64,000 bases of DNA from Nemertoderma westbladi. Lineage: Eukaryota > Xenacoelomorpha > Nemertodermatida > Nemertodermatidae. Positions 1 to 12,083 of the stretch are shown here, in pieces (position 1 is the first letter of the stretch; each line of letters starts with the position of its first letter). Where the stretch lies: assembly GCA_032718475.1 (NCBI GenBank), contig JAUCBJ010003100.1, positions 1 through 64,000 of the forward strand, in the 5' to 3' direction. Position numbers and translations under genes: made by a program. Below the pieces are notes generated by a model, which worked only from the letters and a program-made list of their open reading frames with translations, did no database searches and was not told where the DNA came from.

Positions 1-171
1 TTATTCCCAGATCCCAAAGGGAAGCGTTGTTCAACTGAGCCCCGTTAGTCGGTGGGGTTGACTTGTAACGAGAGGCTTATTATGAGGCATAATGAGATAC
101 GCATTGCGTATCTTCTTCAGTCAACCAATATTGGCCGATCAACAAATAAAAACCGATAATCACTAATATAA

Positions 172-575
172 TGGCAAATCCCAAATTCCATATTCCCAAA
201 TCCCAAATACCTTAATCCCAAATCCCAAATACCTTATTCCCAAATCCCAAATACCTTATTCCCAAATCCCAAATACCTTATTCCCAAATCCCAAATCCCA
301 AATACCTTAATCCCAAATCCCTAATACCTTATTCCCAATTCCAAAATACCTTATTCCCAAATACCTTATTCCCAATTCCAAAATACCTTATTCTCAAATC
401 CCAAATACCTTATTCCCAAATACCTAAATCCCAAATCCCAAATACCTTATTCCCAAATCCCAAATACCTTATTCCCAAATCCCAAATACCTTATTCCCAA
501 ATCCCAAATACCTTATTCCCAAATCCCAAATACCTTATTCCCAAATCCCAAATACCTTATTCCCAAATTTCTTAA
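172..575. repeat. 22-bp minisatellite
   Basis: Tandem copies of a C/A/T-only unit (roughly TATTCCCAAATCCCAAATACC plus T), with shorter partial units mixed in around 290-430. The plus strand is almost free of G. No coding role is indicated; the open frame across its right edge is a by-product of the low-complexity unit. Confidence 0.9.
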
Positions 576-1430
576 TCCGAAATCCGACATGGTATTTGCG
601 TTCAGTTCCCCCCCCCCCCCCCCTGTCTCCCCTGGTGACCCAGGGTTTGGGCCATAAAGTTCATCAGGAAAGGGACTCGATGAATTGTTGACCGCTCTCT
701 CTCCAGTAGGGGGTGAGACAGGCAGCCGTTCAGGAGATAACTGACGCCTGTGAGGCCGATTGTGTCCGGTAATTCCACTGGCCTCTAGTGGCTGGATCTC
801 CGCATTGCTAATGTAATCCATAGTGGGGGTTGGGGGGTGCTTTTTTGCCGAGTCAGCTCTCGGGGAAAATACCACACCCTGGTTTGCCATTCCACAGGGT
901 GGGTGCCTCAGTGGAGTCAGATATGAGGCCAATCACCCATACCTACTCTCGTGCACATGACCCACCATTGGCTGTGCAGCTCATCTGCTGGGTCATGCCC
1001 TGTACCCCTGCTGCCAGGTGCAGGTCGCAGTGAAGTGCACTTAGAGTGGACATGTGTCATGAAATCCAATATGTGACGTCATACAATATTGCGGTGGACG
1101 GGTGTTATAATTAATTTAATATCATTTAATTTGTTAACCGTGCACAATGTGTCACCCGTATGTAATACTGTTTGTATATTGACAACATACTAGCCACATT
1201 CTGTACACCATATCGGCTACATTCAATATCAGACCGTTAATTAACAATTAATTAACGTTATATTGATGCCTATGTGAATACTGCAGATAAAAAGGCTTTG
1301 CCATGTTTTACAGAATGCACTCATTCTCTTCCAAGCTTATTTACATGGTTAGTACAGTAGATTATTATTTAGATTAATATAATCAATTAAAGTGAAACGA
1401 TCTTTCAATTCATTTTCAATTCATGGAGAG
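576..1430. other. No gene seen: poly-C tract and unclassified spacer
   Basis: A run of about 16 C lies at 608-623, followed by about 400 bp of moderately GC-rich sequence and then AT-rich sequence with TTAATTAA-like words at 1240-1260. Short open frames on both strands have no recognisable domain. I see no gene here. Confidence 0.6.
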
Positions 1431-1743
1431 CGGCAATAACTTGGGCTTACTTTCAACGCTACTTCTACAGTATGACAACATGAGAACACTCTACTCCTGA
1501 ACAGCCATTGGTAGATCACATTCTGCCTGGTCAGGCCATATACCCCTGCAGACAATTATATGGGTCCTTAATCCAGGACCAAGGGCGTCCTTATCCCAGA
1601 ACGAAGGGGGTCCTAGTTACAGGACCAGATTTGCCCTAGTAAGAGGGTCTATGCAGCTACAGGTGGCACCTCATTTATGCTGCATGGAGGTGGCAAGTTT
1701 TCTTGATCAATGACCTAGAATACTTGACCTGACTGTAGAGGAG

Positions 1744-2486
1744 GTGGAAAATTTCTACCAGAATCTACAAGCAGCTACTGATGGAGTGGATCAGCATGCA
1801 TTCTTAACATTCCTGGGAGACTTTAATGCAAGTCTGCATCAATCACCTACTTCATCGCCCTGGGTCTATAGCAATAGTGTTAACCGAAATTCCGTCCATC
1901 TTCAGATGTTATCTCTGGAAATGGATTGTTTTCGGCTGGAACCCAGTTCAAGAAGCGAACTGGAAAGCTATGGACTCATAGTGGACCCAGTGGTCACAAG
2001 TCCCAGATAGACCATATCCTGTTTCGTAGGAAATACAGGAGCTCTATACAAGACTGTAATGCATTTACACTACGACCCTTCTCCAGTGATCACCGCCTTA
2101 TTGAACCCACTTTCACTTTTACTCGCTCAGAATCTCAGATGGATGTCGCTTACGTCACTGCAGCATCCCCTTACAAATGTTTAATAATTGCTCCTATTGG
2201 TAACTCGGACCATGGCCATAAGACTATTCTAATTAAGCCTAAAATTGACTGTAGGAATATCTATAAACCAAAATCATGTTACAAAAGAGTTCAGGTTTTT
2301 AGTTCGGACAAAGTTGCTGAAGTGCGACAAGTGTTTCAAGAGACAGACTGGAATATTTTCTATGATGAAACCCAGAGTCTAGATGAAAATGTAGAAACAA
2401 CTGAAAATTACGACACTTACCCTCGACAAAGATTAAAACCAGGAAGTTTAATATGCGGCAGCCGATCAAGAGTATTAGGGAACTAA
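1744..2486 (+). pseudogene. Non-LTR retrotransposon endonuclease, frameshifted
   Basis: Remnant of an exonuclease-endonuclease-phosphatase domain, the apurinic-type nuclease that nicks target DNA in Jockey/CR1-type elements. The first frame (1744-2010) has LGDFNAS, the conserved GDFN block. The reading then continues in another frame (1926-2486), which carries QIDHIL and SSDHRL, matching the C-terminal D-H and S-D-H blocks. The frame change between the two segments and the missing N-terminus show it is broken. It lies directly upstream of the RT remnant in the same orientation, so both come from one inserted element. The family (Jockey versus CR1) is not resolved. Confidence 0.75.
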
Positions 2487-2597
2487 TAGAAGAGAAAAGG
2501 CGTTGCTATTGTGAATAGAGATAACGCCAAGCGAAATGAGTGCCAGTGAAAGATTAATAAATTAATATTTAACAAACGTCAATCAGATTTTAGCAGT

Positions 2598-3756
2598 ATG
2601 TCAAAAGATCAACTATATAAGCTATCAAGCAACTGCCTCAAGAACAAACATAAAATTCATACATTTGATGCGAAAGAAGTTGAGAGTTTAAATGAGTTCT
2701 TTACTAGGTTTAATGAAGACGTGGACAAAGATGAACCAACGTACAAAGGAGTTAGCTATGAGAATAACGTGAAAGTCATTGAGCATCTTGAAGTTGAACA
2801 TCAAATCCGTAAATTGAAATCAAATACTGCCCAAGGAAGTAGCATTATATCATCAAATTGCTATAAAACATTCGCTAAGGAACTTTCAATACCATATGCC
2901 TCCCTTTTTAATGGCAGCTTTCAACTCCAAAAATATCCTCAAAGTTGGAACTCTGCGCTAACATCTGCTTTACCCAAAAGACACAACTCATCTATCTCAG
3001 ATAAAACGAGTTTCAGGCGTGTATGTGTTACTCCACTAAGCTCAAGGATCCTAGACAGGATTGCGCTAGGAATTTTCCGTACTACAACAGTAGATATCGA
3101 TGACATCTTCCAATTTGCGTACAAAAAGGATTATTCAACTGCGGATGCAGTGCTTTATTTATTACACCAAATTACGGGAGCACTAGACAAAAGGCACACA
3201 ATCGTAAAATGCCTATTCATAGATTACTCCTCTGCTTTTAATACAGTACTGCAGAACAGATTCTTGAACAAACTGTTAGACGAACTGCCTACAGATATGC
3301 GCTGGTTGGTGACTTGGTTACAGTCTTATATGAGTAACTTCTCTCAATGCGTTAAATCTGGTAGAATTATATCTCCTACAATAACTCTAAAAGTGGGATT
3401 TCCTCAAGGTGGTCCTCTAAGCGGTCCATTGTTTACAAAAGATACAGATGAAATTAGAGAAGAAGATGGTTCCCTTGCCAAGTATTCCGACGATTCTCGT
3501 TGCTTGTACTCTATTAGTTGCTCAACAGATAATGATAAATATGAGCTAAGTATTAAGAAAATTGTAGATTTGTCATTAAAGAAAAACTTGTTCTTTAATA
3601 TGTTCGAATATGTCGAATATGTTCTTTAATCGAGTTGTAAATATCTGGAATGACCTCACCGATGATATTGTTACCAGTATTTCTGTGGAGCAATTTCAAC
3701 TAAAACTTATTGAATGCGATCTCACTAAATACTGTAATTTTGATAGGAATTTGTAA
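2598..3756 (+). pseudogene. Non-LTR retrotransposon reverse transcriptase, degenerate
   Basis: The 343-residue open part (2598-3629) carries FIDYSSAFNTV (RT motif A), GFPQGGPLSGPLF (motif B) and KYSDDS (motif C, in place of YADD). A short rearranged stretch near 3590-3630 repeats TTCTTTAAT. A different frame (about 3624-3756) then encodes the typical RT C-terminus beginning FNRVVNIWNDL and ending at a stop. Most of the thumb region is missing, so this is an internally deleted copy. The 3' flank ends near 3990 in repeated TTATC units, a common microsatellite tail of such elements. Non-functional. Confidence 0.8.
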
Positions 3757-3990
3757 TTTGTTTCGTTGTAAATTTTTATTTCATTTAAATACTTTGTGCA
3801 ATGTGTTGCATATTTTATATTAATTGATATTTACTTAAGCTAGAGAGTATCAGTCGCCTCGTTTACCGTGTTAAACTTTTTACTTTTGTTCTGGTCGGTA
3901 CATTGTGCCTTTTATTGTGATTTTTAATGTTGTCTGTGCGCTACTCTAACTGGAGTTATCTCCGAATAATATATCTTATCTTATCTTACC

Positions 3991-4446
3991 ATAGGCAGAT
4001 AGTTTGGCAAGTACTTTCTTATGTACAACAGAGTTGAAGGCTTTCGTAAAGTCAATATAAATTGTGTTAATGCTCTGTCGTTTATCTAATATATTGCACA
4101 AATCATTACTGCATTGTAACAATTGAGTACAGGTAGACCGTTTCTTCAAAAACCAATGTTGGGATTTCGATATAAGTTTATGAGAATATAAGTAATCTAG
4201 TAGTTTGTCCTTAATTAACATTTCCCTAGTTTTACAAGCAATAAATGTCAAAGAAATAGGTCTGTAGTTATAAGGATTGAAAGCATAATCCTTTTTGTAA
4301 ATAGGAACTACGTATGCTGTAAACCAAATTGAAGGTAGACAGTGGCTACTGAATGAGATTTGGAATATGGCCGCTAGAGGGGCTGCCAAGCAGCGTGATA
4401 ATTTAGAGAAAATAATACTGGGGAAACCATCAGGTGTAGGATTCAA
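3991..4446 (-). pseudogene. Non-LTR RT N-terminal fragment, opposite strand
   Basis: The minus-strand frame of about 150 residues reads from TPDGFPS through VPIYKKD, NYRPISLT, a QHWFLKKRST block and YIDFTKAFNSVVHKK. These are the fingers and motif A regions of a CR1/Jockey-type RT. It stops before motifs B and C where it meets the oppositely oriented LINE at about 3990. Its other end merges into the 29-bp minisatellite. It is a truncated fragment that cannot be active. Confidence 0.8.
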
Positions 4447-6798
4447 TTGGGGAAACCATCAGGTGTAGGACTCAATTGGGAAAACCATCAGGTGTAGGAC
4501 TCAATTGGGGAAACCATCAGGTGTAGGACTCAATTGGGGAAACCATCAGGTGTACGACTCAATTGGGGAAACCATCAGGTGTAGGACTCAATTGGGGAAA
4601 CCATCAGGTGTAGGACTCAATTGGGGAAACCATCAGGTGTACGACTCAATTGGGGAAACCATCAGGTGTAGGACTCAATTGGGGAAACCATCAGGTGTAG
4701 GACTCAATTGGGGAAACCATCAGGTGTAGGACTCAATTGGGGGAACCATCAGGTGTAGGACTCAATTGGGGGAACCATCAGGTGTAGGACTCAATTGGGG
4801 AAACCATCAGGTGTAGGACTCTATTGGGGAAACCATCAGGTATAGGACTCAATTGGGGAAACCATCAGGTGTAGGACTCAATTGGGGAAACCATCAGGTG
4901 TAGGACTCAATTGGGGAAACCATCAGGTGTAGGACTCAATTGGGGAAACCATCAGGTGTAGGACTCAATTGGGGAAACCATCAGGTGTAGGACTCAATTG
5001 GGGGAACCATCAGGTGTAGGACTCAATTGGGGGAACCATCAGGTGTAGGACTCAATTGGGGAAACCATCAGGTGTAGGACTCTATTGGGGAAACCATCAG
5101 GTATAGGACTCAATTGGGGAAACCATCAGGTGTAGGACTCAATTGGGGAAACCATCAGGTGTAGGACTCAATTGGGGAAACCATCAGGTGTAGGACTCAA
5201 TTGGGGAAACCATCAGGTGTAGGACTCAATTGGGGAAACCATCAGGTGTAGGACTCAATTGGGGGAACCATCAGGTGTAGGACTCAATTGGGGGAACCAT
5301 CAGGTGTAGGACTCAATTGGGGAAACCATCAGGTGTAGGACTCTATTGGGGAAACCATCAGGTGTAGGACTCTATTGGGGAAACCATCAGGTGTAGGACT
5401 CAATTGGGGAAACCATCAGGTGTAGGACTCTATTGGGGAAACCATCAGGTGTAGGACTCAATTGGGGAAACCATCAGGTGTAGGACTCAATTGGGGAAAC
5501 CATCAGGTATAGGACTCTATTGGGGAAACCATCAGGTGTAGGACTCAATTGGGGAAACCATCAGGTGTAGGACTCAATTGGGGAAACCATCAGGTGTAGG
5601 ACTCTATTGGGGAAACCATCAGGTGTACGACTCAATTGGGGAAACCATCAGGTGTACGACTCAATTGGGGGAACCATCAGGTGTAGGACTCAATTGGGGA
5701 AACCATCAGGTGTAGGACTCAATTGGGGAAACCATCAGGTGTAGGACTCAATTGGGGAAACCATCAGGTGTAGGACTCAATTGGGGAAACCATCAGGTGT
5801 AGGACTCTATTGGGGAAACCATCAGGTGTAGGACTCAATTGGGGAAACCATCAGGTGTAGGACTCTATTGGGGAAACCATCAGGTATAGGACTCAATTGG
5901 GGAAACCATCAGGTGTAGGACTCAATTGGGGAAACCATCAGGTGTAGGACTCAATTGGGGAAACCATCAGGTGTAGGACTCAATTGGGGAAACCATCAGG
6001 TGTAGGACTCAATTGGGGAAACCATCAGGTGTAGGACTCAATTGGGGGAACCATCAGGTGTAGGACTCAATTGGGGGAACCATCAGGTGTAGGACTCAAT
6101 TGGGGAAACCATCAGGTGTAGGACTCTATTGGGGAAACCATCAGGTGTAGGACTCTATTGGGGAAACCATCAGGTGTAGGACTCAATTGGGGAAACCATC
6201 AGGTGTAGGACTCAATTGGGGAAACCATCAGGTGTAGGACTCTATTGGGGAAACCATCAGGTGTACGACTCAATTGGGGAAACCATCAGGTGTACGACTC
6301 AATTGGGGGAACCATCAGGTGTAGGACTCAATTGGGGAAACCATCAGGTGTAGGACTCAATTGGGGAAACCATCAGGTGTAGGACTCAATTGGGGAAACC
6401 ATCAGGTGTAGGACTCAATTGGGGAAACCATCAGGTGTAGGACTCTATTGGGGAAACCATCAGGTGTAGGACTCAATTGGGGAAACCATCAGGTGTAGGA
6501 CTCTATTGGGGAAACCATCAGGTGTAGGACTCAATTGGGGAAACCATCAGGTGTAGGACTCAATTGGGGAAACCATCAGGTGTAGGACTCAATTGGGGAA
6601 ACCATCAGGTGTACGACTTAATTGGGGAAACCATCAGGTGTAGGACTCTATTGGGGAAACCATCAGGTGTAGGACTCAATTGGGGAAACCATCAGGTGTA
6701 GGACTCAACTGGGGAAACCATCAGGTGTAGGACTCAATTGGGGAAACCATCAGGTGTAGGACTCAATTGGGGAAACCATCAGGTGTAGGACTCAATTG
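4420..6798. repeat. 29-bp minisatellite, about 82 copies
   Basis: Unit of the form GGGGAAACCATCAGGTGTAGG followed by ACTCAATT, measured period 29 bp (starts at 4511 and 4540). Copies are very homogeneous, with a few recurrent variants (CTCTATT, GTACGAC, GTATAGG, GGGGGAACC), and blocks of variants recur, indicating segmental amplification. The first unit overlaps the coding end of the adjacent minus-strand RT fragment: its complement encodes TPDGFP, the conserved PDG block of the RT. The array therefore seems to have been seeded from RT coding sequence. No protein is likely, since 29 is not a multiple of 3. Confidence 0.95.
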
Positions 6799-7688
6799 AC
6801 CTTCAAATTTACGTAACATACAGCAAACGTTAACGTTAACGTAAACGTCTAAAATCAACATGATAAGAACTAATTTGCCAATATTACATATGTTAAATGT
6901 TAATGTTGAATATGAGATTCTATATAAATTCAGCCATCTTGCTGAACAACTTTCTTTCTAATGTGGAACAATTTTACTGAACGCCTAGGTATTACTGTAT
7001 AATTAATATATTATACAATTAATTAAGACAGTTAACTGTTGTCAGTGACAGTGATTTAAATAAAACAAAAATATACGAAATAATTAAAAAGTCTAACTAT
7101 AAAAATTTAGGTTTATTAAAGAGTATAATTTTCAAACAAATAAATTTATTGGAACCGAAAAAAACACTTTTACTCCCGAGAAATAATATCAACTACTATT
7201 AAATAGTTACAAAAGAATCACACAATATTATGTGATACAATAGTTAGAAAATATAGGAAATACTTACAATTAATTTAATTAAACAATCAATATTTCTATA
7301 TAATAATGGGTGTAACACCAACCTACTACTAAGTACAGTGTGGAAGTAACACAATAGACAATATACTACGTGTGTGAGTAATTAATAATATCGTTGTTTA
7401 GTGTGGAGGGCCCATTACTAACTGTGTTGATATCAAATAATCAAGGAACAAAGGTTGTAAAGGCGAGCTAATAATCACACGCATTGTCGCATTGGCCTTA
7501 TGGTATCAGATGAATAATCTATTACAAATTATTTGCTAATACGCTTGGCTGCATAGCTAATGGTCCATGAAGGGGTAAATTTGAGATTAATTTAAAGTTT
7601 AATCAGGTCTGGGGAAACAAAAGTCGCAACGAAAAAATATTACAGTTAATTTGAAAATAAAATGAAGACAAAAAATATAACGAAATGA
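6799..7688. other. AT-rich spacer, no gene seen
   Basis: Very AT-rich with no long open frame. A TATATAAA-like word near 6922, followed by TTCAGCCATCTTGC, resembles a promoter or LTR fragment, but no partner copy is visible in the window. Confidence 0.5.
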
Positions 7689-8225
7689 TATACGTTAGCT
7701 AATCCTAATCCTCAGTTACCTTCACTGATACACAGTCAACCTCCTGCACTGGATGGTTATACCTCTAGTGAGGCATTCGCACAGCATTTAAATGCTTTAC
7801 ATGCTGCTCGTAAAGCATTCATTCAATCAGAAGCAGATGAAAGGATTCGGAGGGCACTGAGACACAAGGTACGAGCTTCAGAACAAACTTTTGAACATGG
7901 TGATCTTGTATTCTATAAACATGATGGCAAGGATAGATGGCTTGGCCCTGCCAAGGTCGTTTTCCAGGATGGAAAGGTTATTTTTGTTCGTCATGGTGGT
8001 GTCTTTATTCGAGTTGCACCCCATCGCCTTGTATTAGTCAATCCTTTGGAACCATCTGTGACTACAACTCCTCCCCAAGAACTCATTGCTTTGAAACATC
8101 TTAAGGCAACTGATATTGACATCACTGGTTCTAACTTGGAAAGATCTAAACCAAGAAATAGCAATATTCAGGAGTTGCTTCCTGTTGGGGTTCCCGAAGG
8201 ATTGATAAAGAGTTTTAGTATAAGA
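7689..8225 (+). pseudogene. LTR retrotransposon integrase C-terminal fragment (copia-like)
   Basis: An open frame without stops runs from just after a TGA (7686) to the edge of a BEL-type LTR. It contains FEHGDLVFYKHDGKDRWLGP and then QDGKVIFVRHGGVFIRV, the small beta-barrel C-terminal domain of retroelement integrases that precedes RT in copia-type polyproteins. No catalytic DDE core or RT is present, so only an internal slice of pol survives. The frame runs on into the LTR and stops at 8237, so the BEL element seems to have inserted into this older one. Copia-like is my best reading from the motif style; a gypsy origin cannot be excluded. Confidence 0.65.
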
Positions 8226-8555
8226 TGTCGAATATAATAACAATAATCTTATAGTATATGTAATATATAAACAGAGCTATTCCTACAGTATAAGTATACA
8301 TATTGGCAATATTATTGAAAGTTTTACGACAACAAAAAAAACAACAACAATAACAAAGAATATCAAAAGAGTAAATGGTAAAGAGTAAACCTCAATAGAT
8401 AAATCAGCTGTTAATTAATGTAACAATGTGACAAATATAATACTTCAAAGTAAGCCTATGTATAATGGTAAATTACCAACTAATAATCATGATAATATAA
8501 TGTTTAGAAAAACTATGGGAAGAATGATTATAAAAGCTAATATAAATCTCCAACA
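8226..8555 (-). repeat. Putative LTR of the BEL/Pao element
   Basis: On the minus strand, a purine-rich tract (GGTGGGGAGA, complement of about 8556-8565) is followed at once by TGTTGGAG, the usual PPT/LTR junction. About 330 bp further on, the sequence ends in CGACA where the copia-like frame resumes, giving TG...CA termini. The second LTR expected beyond gag at about 15 kb was not found, so the boundary rests on one copy. Confidence 0.55.
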
Positions 8556-8683
8556 TCTCCCCACCAATTATACTGTATAAACTATTAAATATATCAATCA
8601 ATATTAATAACAAACATGTCTATGTAGGTAGTGAGTGCATTTGGTTCTGAGTTCAACATTTTTAGTACTAATCCACCTGTATT

Positions 8684-9199
8684 TTATGATTGAACTTCAA
8701 GTGGATATAGTAAACTTATTGGTCGCTGTATAATATGGTTTCCGACCTTTTTTAGTCCTACTGTGACATCAGCTGCACGGACACGCTCATCTCGGCCATG
8801 GATAAGTTTTGCTATCCGACCAAACTTCCAGAAAGCACGAGGTTTATGAGCTTGAAGTATAATCACAATATCTCCAATCTTGATATTGGATTTGTTGTCT
8901 TTAGTGTTAGTCCAATGTTGACTTTTCCTGAAACAAAGATAGTCATCTAACCAAGATTTCCAAAATTTAGCTATCAAACTCTTCCGTAGTTTGTAAGATT
9001 GTCTAAGACTGTTTTGAGTTGCACTCAATTGTTCAGGTACTTCAGTCTCATCAGGTAATGAACCTAGGCGACGGCTATAAAGAAGATGATTTGGAGTTAA
9101 TATGTCAACGTTATCTTCAGTGTCGACATAGGTAAGTGGTCTTGAATTGAGAACTCCTTCGACTTCTACGAGGATTGTTCTCAGAGCATCAGATGACAA
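8684..9199 (-). pseudogene. BEL/Pao integrase C-terminal part
   Basis: A 171-residue frame with EGVLNSRPLTYV and LTPNHLLYSRR, the hallmark region following the catalytic Glu in BEL/Pao integrases. It ends with the DUF-type tail containing GDIVIILQ and RAADVTVG. The frame breaks between this part and the core at 9200-9268, so one polyprotein can no longer be made. The stop at 8684 lies about 130 bp before the PPT, as expected for the end of pol. Confidence 0.8.
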
Positions 9200-9268
9200 T
9201 ATGGCACGTCCAATGACTTTGCGGAGACATTTCTTGGTTGACTGAACAAACCTTTCCCACAGGCCTCC

Positions 9269-9650
9269 TCACCATGAGGCTAAAGCCACATTAAATTGCC
9301 AAGTTATTCTATTTTGGCAACAATATGTTATGACTTCAGGTGATTTCACGATTTGTTTATAGAGTTTCTTTAATTCTCGCGATGCTCTTTTAAGCGTGGC
9401 ACCATTGTCAGACAAGATGCGAATTGGGACTCCTCTTCGAGCTATGACTAGCCTCAACGAATTTATGAATGTTTCACTTGTGAGATCGTTAAGTAAATCC
9501 AGATGAATTGCTCTTGTGCTGGGGCATGTATAAAGGCAAATGTAAATCTTCAACGTACTGTCAGTAGACACTTCTGACTTTACATAAAGTGGACCAGCCA
9601 TGTCGATTCCAATATTAGCGAATGGATAGGACTGATCAACACAAAACGGA
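9269..9650 (-). pseudogene. BEL/Pao integrase catalytic core, partial
   Basis: The frame carries GIDMAGPLYVK (first catalytic Asp), then CPSTRAIHLDL and ILSDNGATL (second Asp), matching the BEL integrase core. The upstream part is detached by the 2-kb insertion. The downstream end runs into a frame change near the expected HHGGLWERFV-type block; a related stretch is visible out of frame at about 9240-9290. Confidence 0.8.
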
Positions 9651-11117
9651 GGCTTTTGAAAAGCTCCTCTGTGAGCGGATTCAATTCCGCCTCACCAACC
9701 CACATAAAGTGGGAAAGAGCGCCTTTAAGCAATATTAGGGAGTACGAGGTTGATTGACAACCAACCTCGTATCACCCCCAATAAACGGGGACGACAAACA
9801 CCAAAGGGCCTCACACAAAGGGGGGTCAGAGGTTACATCTCCGGGAGGGAGAGAGTGACAGTAGCAGGGGGAAAACACTCCCAGAGAGTTAAGGGCGAGA
9901 ATTAGGTTACCAACCAATGGGGGGACAGGAAAGGCATCAGCTGAGTAATAAGGCCAATGTGGTGTGATATATTACCGGTTGGTGTTCAGTTTACAGTTTA
10001 GTTTACTCAGTACAGTTAAGGGCAGTACGGTAACTTTTATTACCGTCGCCGCTGCCATCACCAATTTATATTACTGGTATTCTGTAGTTCTTGATTCAGT
10101 TTACATTCATCTATTATATTTATACCTATTGATTAATCAACAAGACCAGAACTCTCAACAAACTCTTTTCACACACGGCGGGGACGCGTAAATAAAACAA
10201 CCGGTCGGGATCCCCGGATCCCGTCACAGTAATAAAATTCTAACTGCTTAAACTGACTGCCAGAGTAATAAAAGATCAAACTGTCTGAAACTGCCACTGC
10301 CAGCCACAGTAATAAAAGACCAGCTAACCTGAAACTGTGACTGCCAGCCACCAATCTAAGGAAGAAGTTAAAAGATGAGTCAGCAAGGAGAGACGACACC
10401 GCCGCGGACCCCGGACGACAACCTAACGATCCGCGAGGCCACGACAAGATGGTATTGACCCACGAGGCCGGATTCGTCAGCGAGATACGGTCTGGCGGCC
10501 CAGGCGGAGGGCGGCCGTCTACCACAGCGAGGGAGAGACGAGTCGAGAGAAGGGAGGGACGAGTCGACGCACAGTGGCGGTCAGAGCACCGGAGTCGCCG
10601 GCCAGGCACAGGCCGAGGGCGACGGACGGCCCACCGGAACGGCAACGGTGGGGCCGCCGGTACAACGCCGGACACGGAGAGAAAGAGGGGATGTCGGCGA
10701 CGAGGACGTCGGAGTTAGCGACCGGCTCTGACGGGCTTACAACGCCACAAAGGAACAACTAAGGGAGGCCAAGGAAGGGGCGAAGATAGATCAGGTGAAG
10801 TTAGAGAAGCGGCTAGGTGAGTCGAATAAACATTTTGATTATCTGGTGCGCTTTGGGCAGGGAGAACTAGCCAGTGAAAGAGCGAGAGGGGTCGCCACCG
10901 AACTGTTTGAACTGTGGGAATGTAGGGGTATGGAGCCTGGTGTAGTGTACATAGGGCCATACTTAGTTGATGCCAGGGGAGTTAAGTTAGTGGGTTGGGC
11001 GGGACCGCACGAGGGCGAATCCGAGGTTAACTCCGAGGATTCGGTCTCGTCGGTCAGCGAGAACCCCGGAAAGCGGGGGAAAGTTAGTAGGATGGAGGGG
11101 CGACGGGAGTCCATCGC
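9651..11117 (+). other. GC-rich retroelement-like insert of unknown family
   Basis: This sequence separates two halves of the BEL integrase. The part from 10350 to 11117 is GC-rich, unlike its surroundings. A plus-strand frame from about 10760 encodes a charged, Glu/Arg-rich segment (around LEKRLGES and ARGVATELFELWECRGM) with no catalytic motif; it could be a gag or ORF1 piece. At about 11118 the same frame passes into RT-like sequence of a LINE tail, so the open frame at 10795-11547 is a chimera of two sources. An inverted pair around AGGTTGATTGACAACCAACCT lies near 9750. I cannot assign a family. Confidence 0.45.
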
Positions 11118-11700
11118 AACCAATGTGGATGACTTCTGTTACCTGGGATCATGGATCCGGAAGTCAGGTGAGTACCTTCGAATACGTAAGGGAAAGGCAT
11201 GGGCAGCCTTGAATAGGCTTTCCAGGATTTGGAAGTCTCCGAGAATTAATCGGAAACTTAAGGTCCGATTATTTAGAGCAGCAGTAGTTCCCATACTCCT
11301 CTATGGGAGTCCATGCTGGGCTCTAACTGCTGAGGACACCAAATCTCTGGATGGCACATTCACAAGAATGCTACGCCGGGTTCATTGTGTCAAGTACAAT
11401 GCACAAATCTCCAACCAGACACTATATAACATTGGAGGTGTCTCATTGGTTCCCCCAAGCTTGACACTAGAACAAAATCGCCTCCGCTTTGCAGGACATT
11501 GCTTTCGCCGTGAGGACCAGCCAGTGCATAATCTTGTACTTTGTTAGCCTCATGGAGTGAATAAGCATGGTGGACAGCCCATGACTTTCTTGAGACGCAT
11601 CTTAAAGGACACTGGCCTTGAAGATGCAGATGATCTAGCAAATGTCATGGGTGAGTTGTGGCGGTGCAATTTTGTCGAAAAGCCGGCACAGCATTCTTAA
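11118..11700 (+). pseudogene. Non-LTR RT C-terminal fragment
   Basis: Encodes DDFCYLGSWI, KVRLFRAAVVPILLYGSPCW and LDGTFTRMLRR, followed after an in-frame stop by HGVNKHGGQPMTFLRR and ELWRCNF. This is the RT C-terminal region common in invertebrate LINEs. The 5' part is missing. A second, diverged copy of the same 3' end lies on the minus strand at 44523-45005, and both finish at CATTCTTAA, which fixes the 3' end of the family. It is part of the insertion that splits the BEL integrase. Confidence 0.75.
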
Positions 11701-11734
11701 AAATGCAGCTGCAATGCAGCATGCCGATCCTAGT

Positions 11735-12078
11735 AGTAGAGGCAGGGGTGGAGCTTGAGGTAGTCTGTAAGGGTATCCTTGTATCCTTCTACAAGGTACG
11801 CAGCGATCCAAAATTGACTTAACACGTTGTCTACCCTGTGGTATCCAGAAACGTGTCCGTAGTTGTATTAGAGTATCTTGAACACCACCATGAATAACTT
11901 GATTGTGAGCATCACTGATGATTAATGAGCTAAGGTGTGAATTTTTGGGCAAAATAATAGGAAATATCTGATCATATTTCAATTGAGCATTTTGAAGACG
12001 AGTTTCATACCGCAGAATATCATTCGTGTGAAATTGGACGAGTTGCCACATCTGCTGGATTACTAGTTCCAGGAACAT
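11735..12078 (-). pseudogene. BEL/Pao integrase zinc-binding domain
   Basis: The frame contains HLSSLIISDAHNQVIHGG, RFWIPQGR and RCVPCRRIQGYP, which is the H-H-C-C zinc domain that precedes the BEL integrase core. APPLP follows and the match stops at about 11735, where the LINE-bearing insert begins. Frame changes separate it from RNase H upstream. Confidence 0.8.
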
Positions 12079-12083
12079 GATTC

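Larger units (their letters stand above)
1431..3990 (+). mobile_element. Decayed non-LTR (LINE) element, endonuclease plus RT
   Basis: Combines the endonuclease and RT remnants with an untranslated 3' part (3757-3990) ending in TTATC repeats. The 5' limit is approximate, because the sequence before 1744 shows no recognisable domain. Confidence 0.6.

Noticed and set aside
4420-6798. CRISPR-like array
   Set aside because: Units are contiguous 29-bp repeats with no unique spacers, in a eukaryotic context.
10169-10675. 168-codon minus-strand frame as a gene
   Set aside because: It lies in a GC-rich block where plus-strand frames are open too; composition is Arg/Pro/Ser-rich shadow-like and no motif is found.
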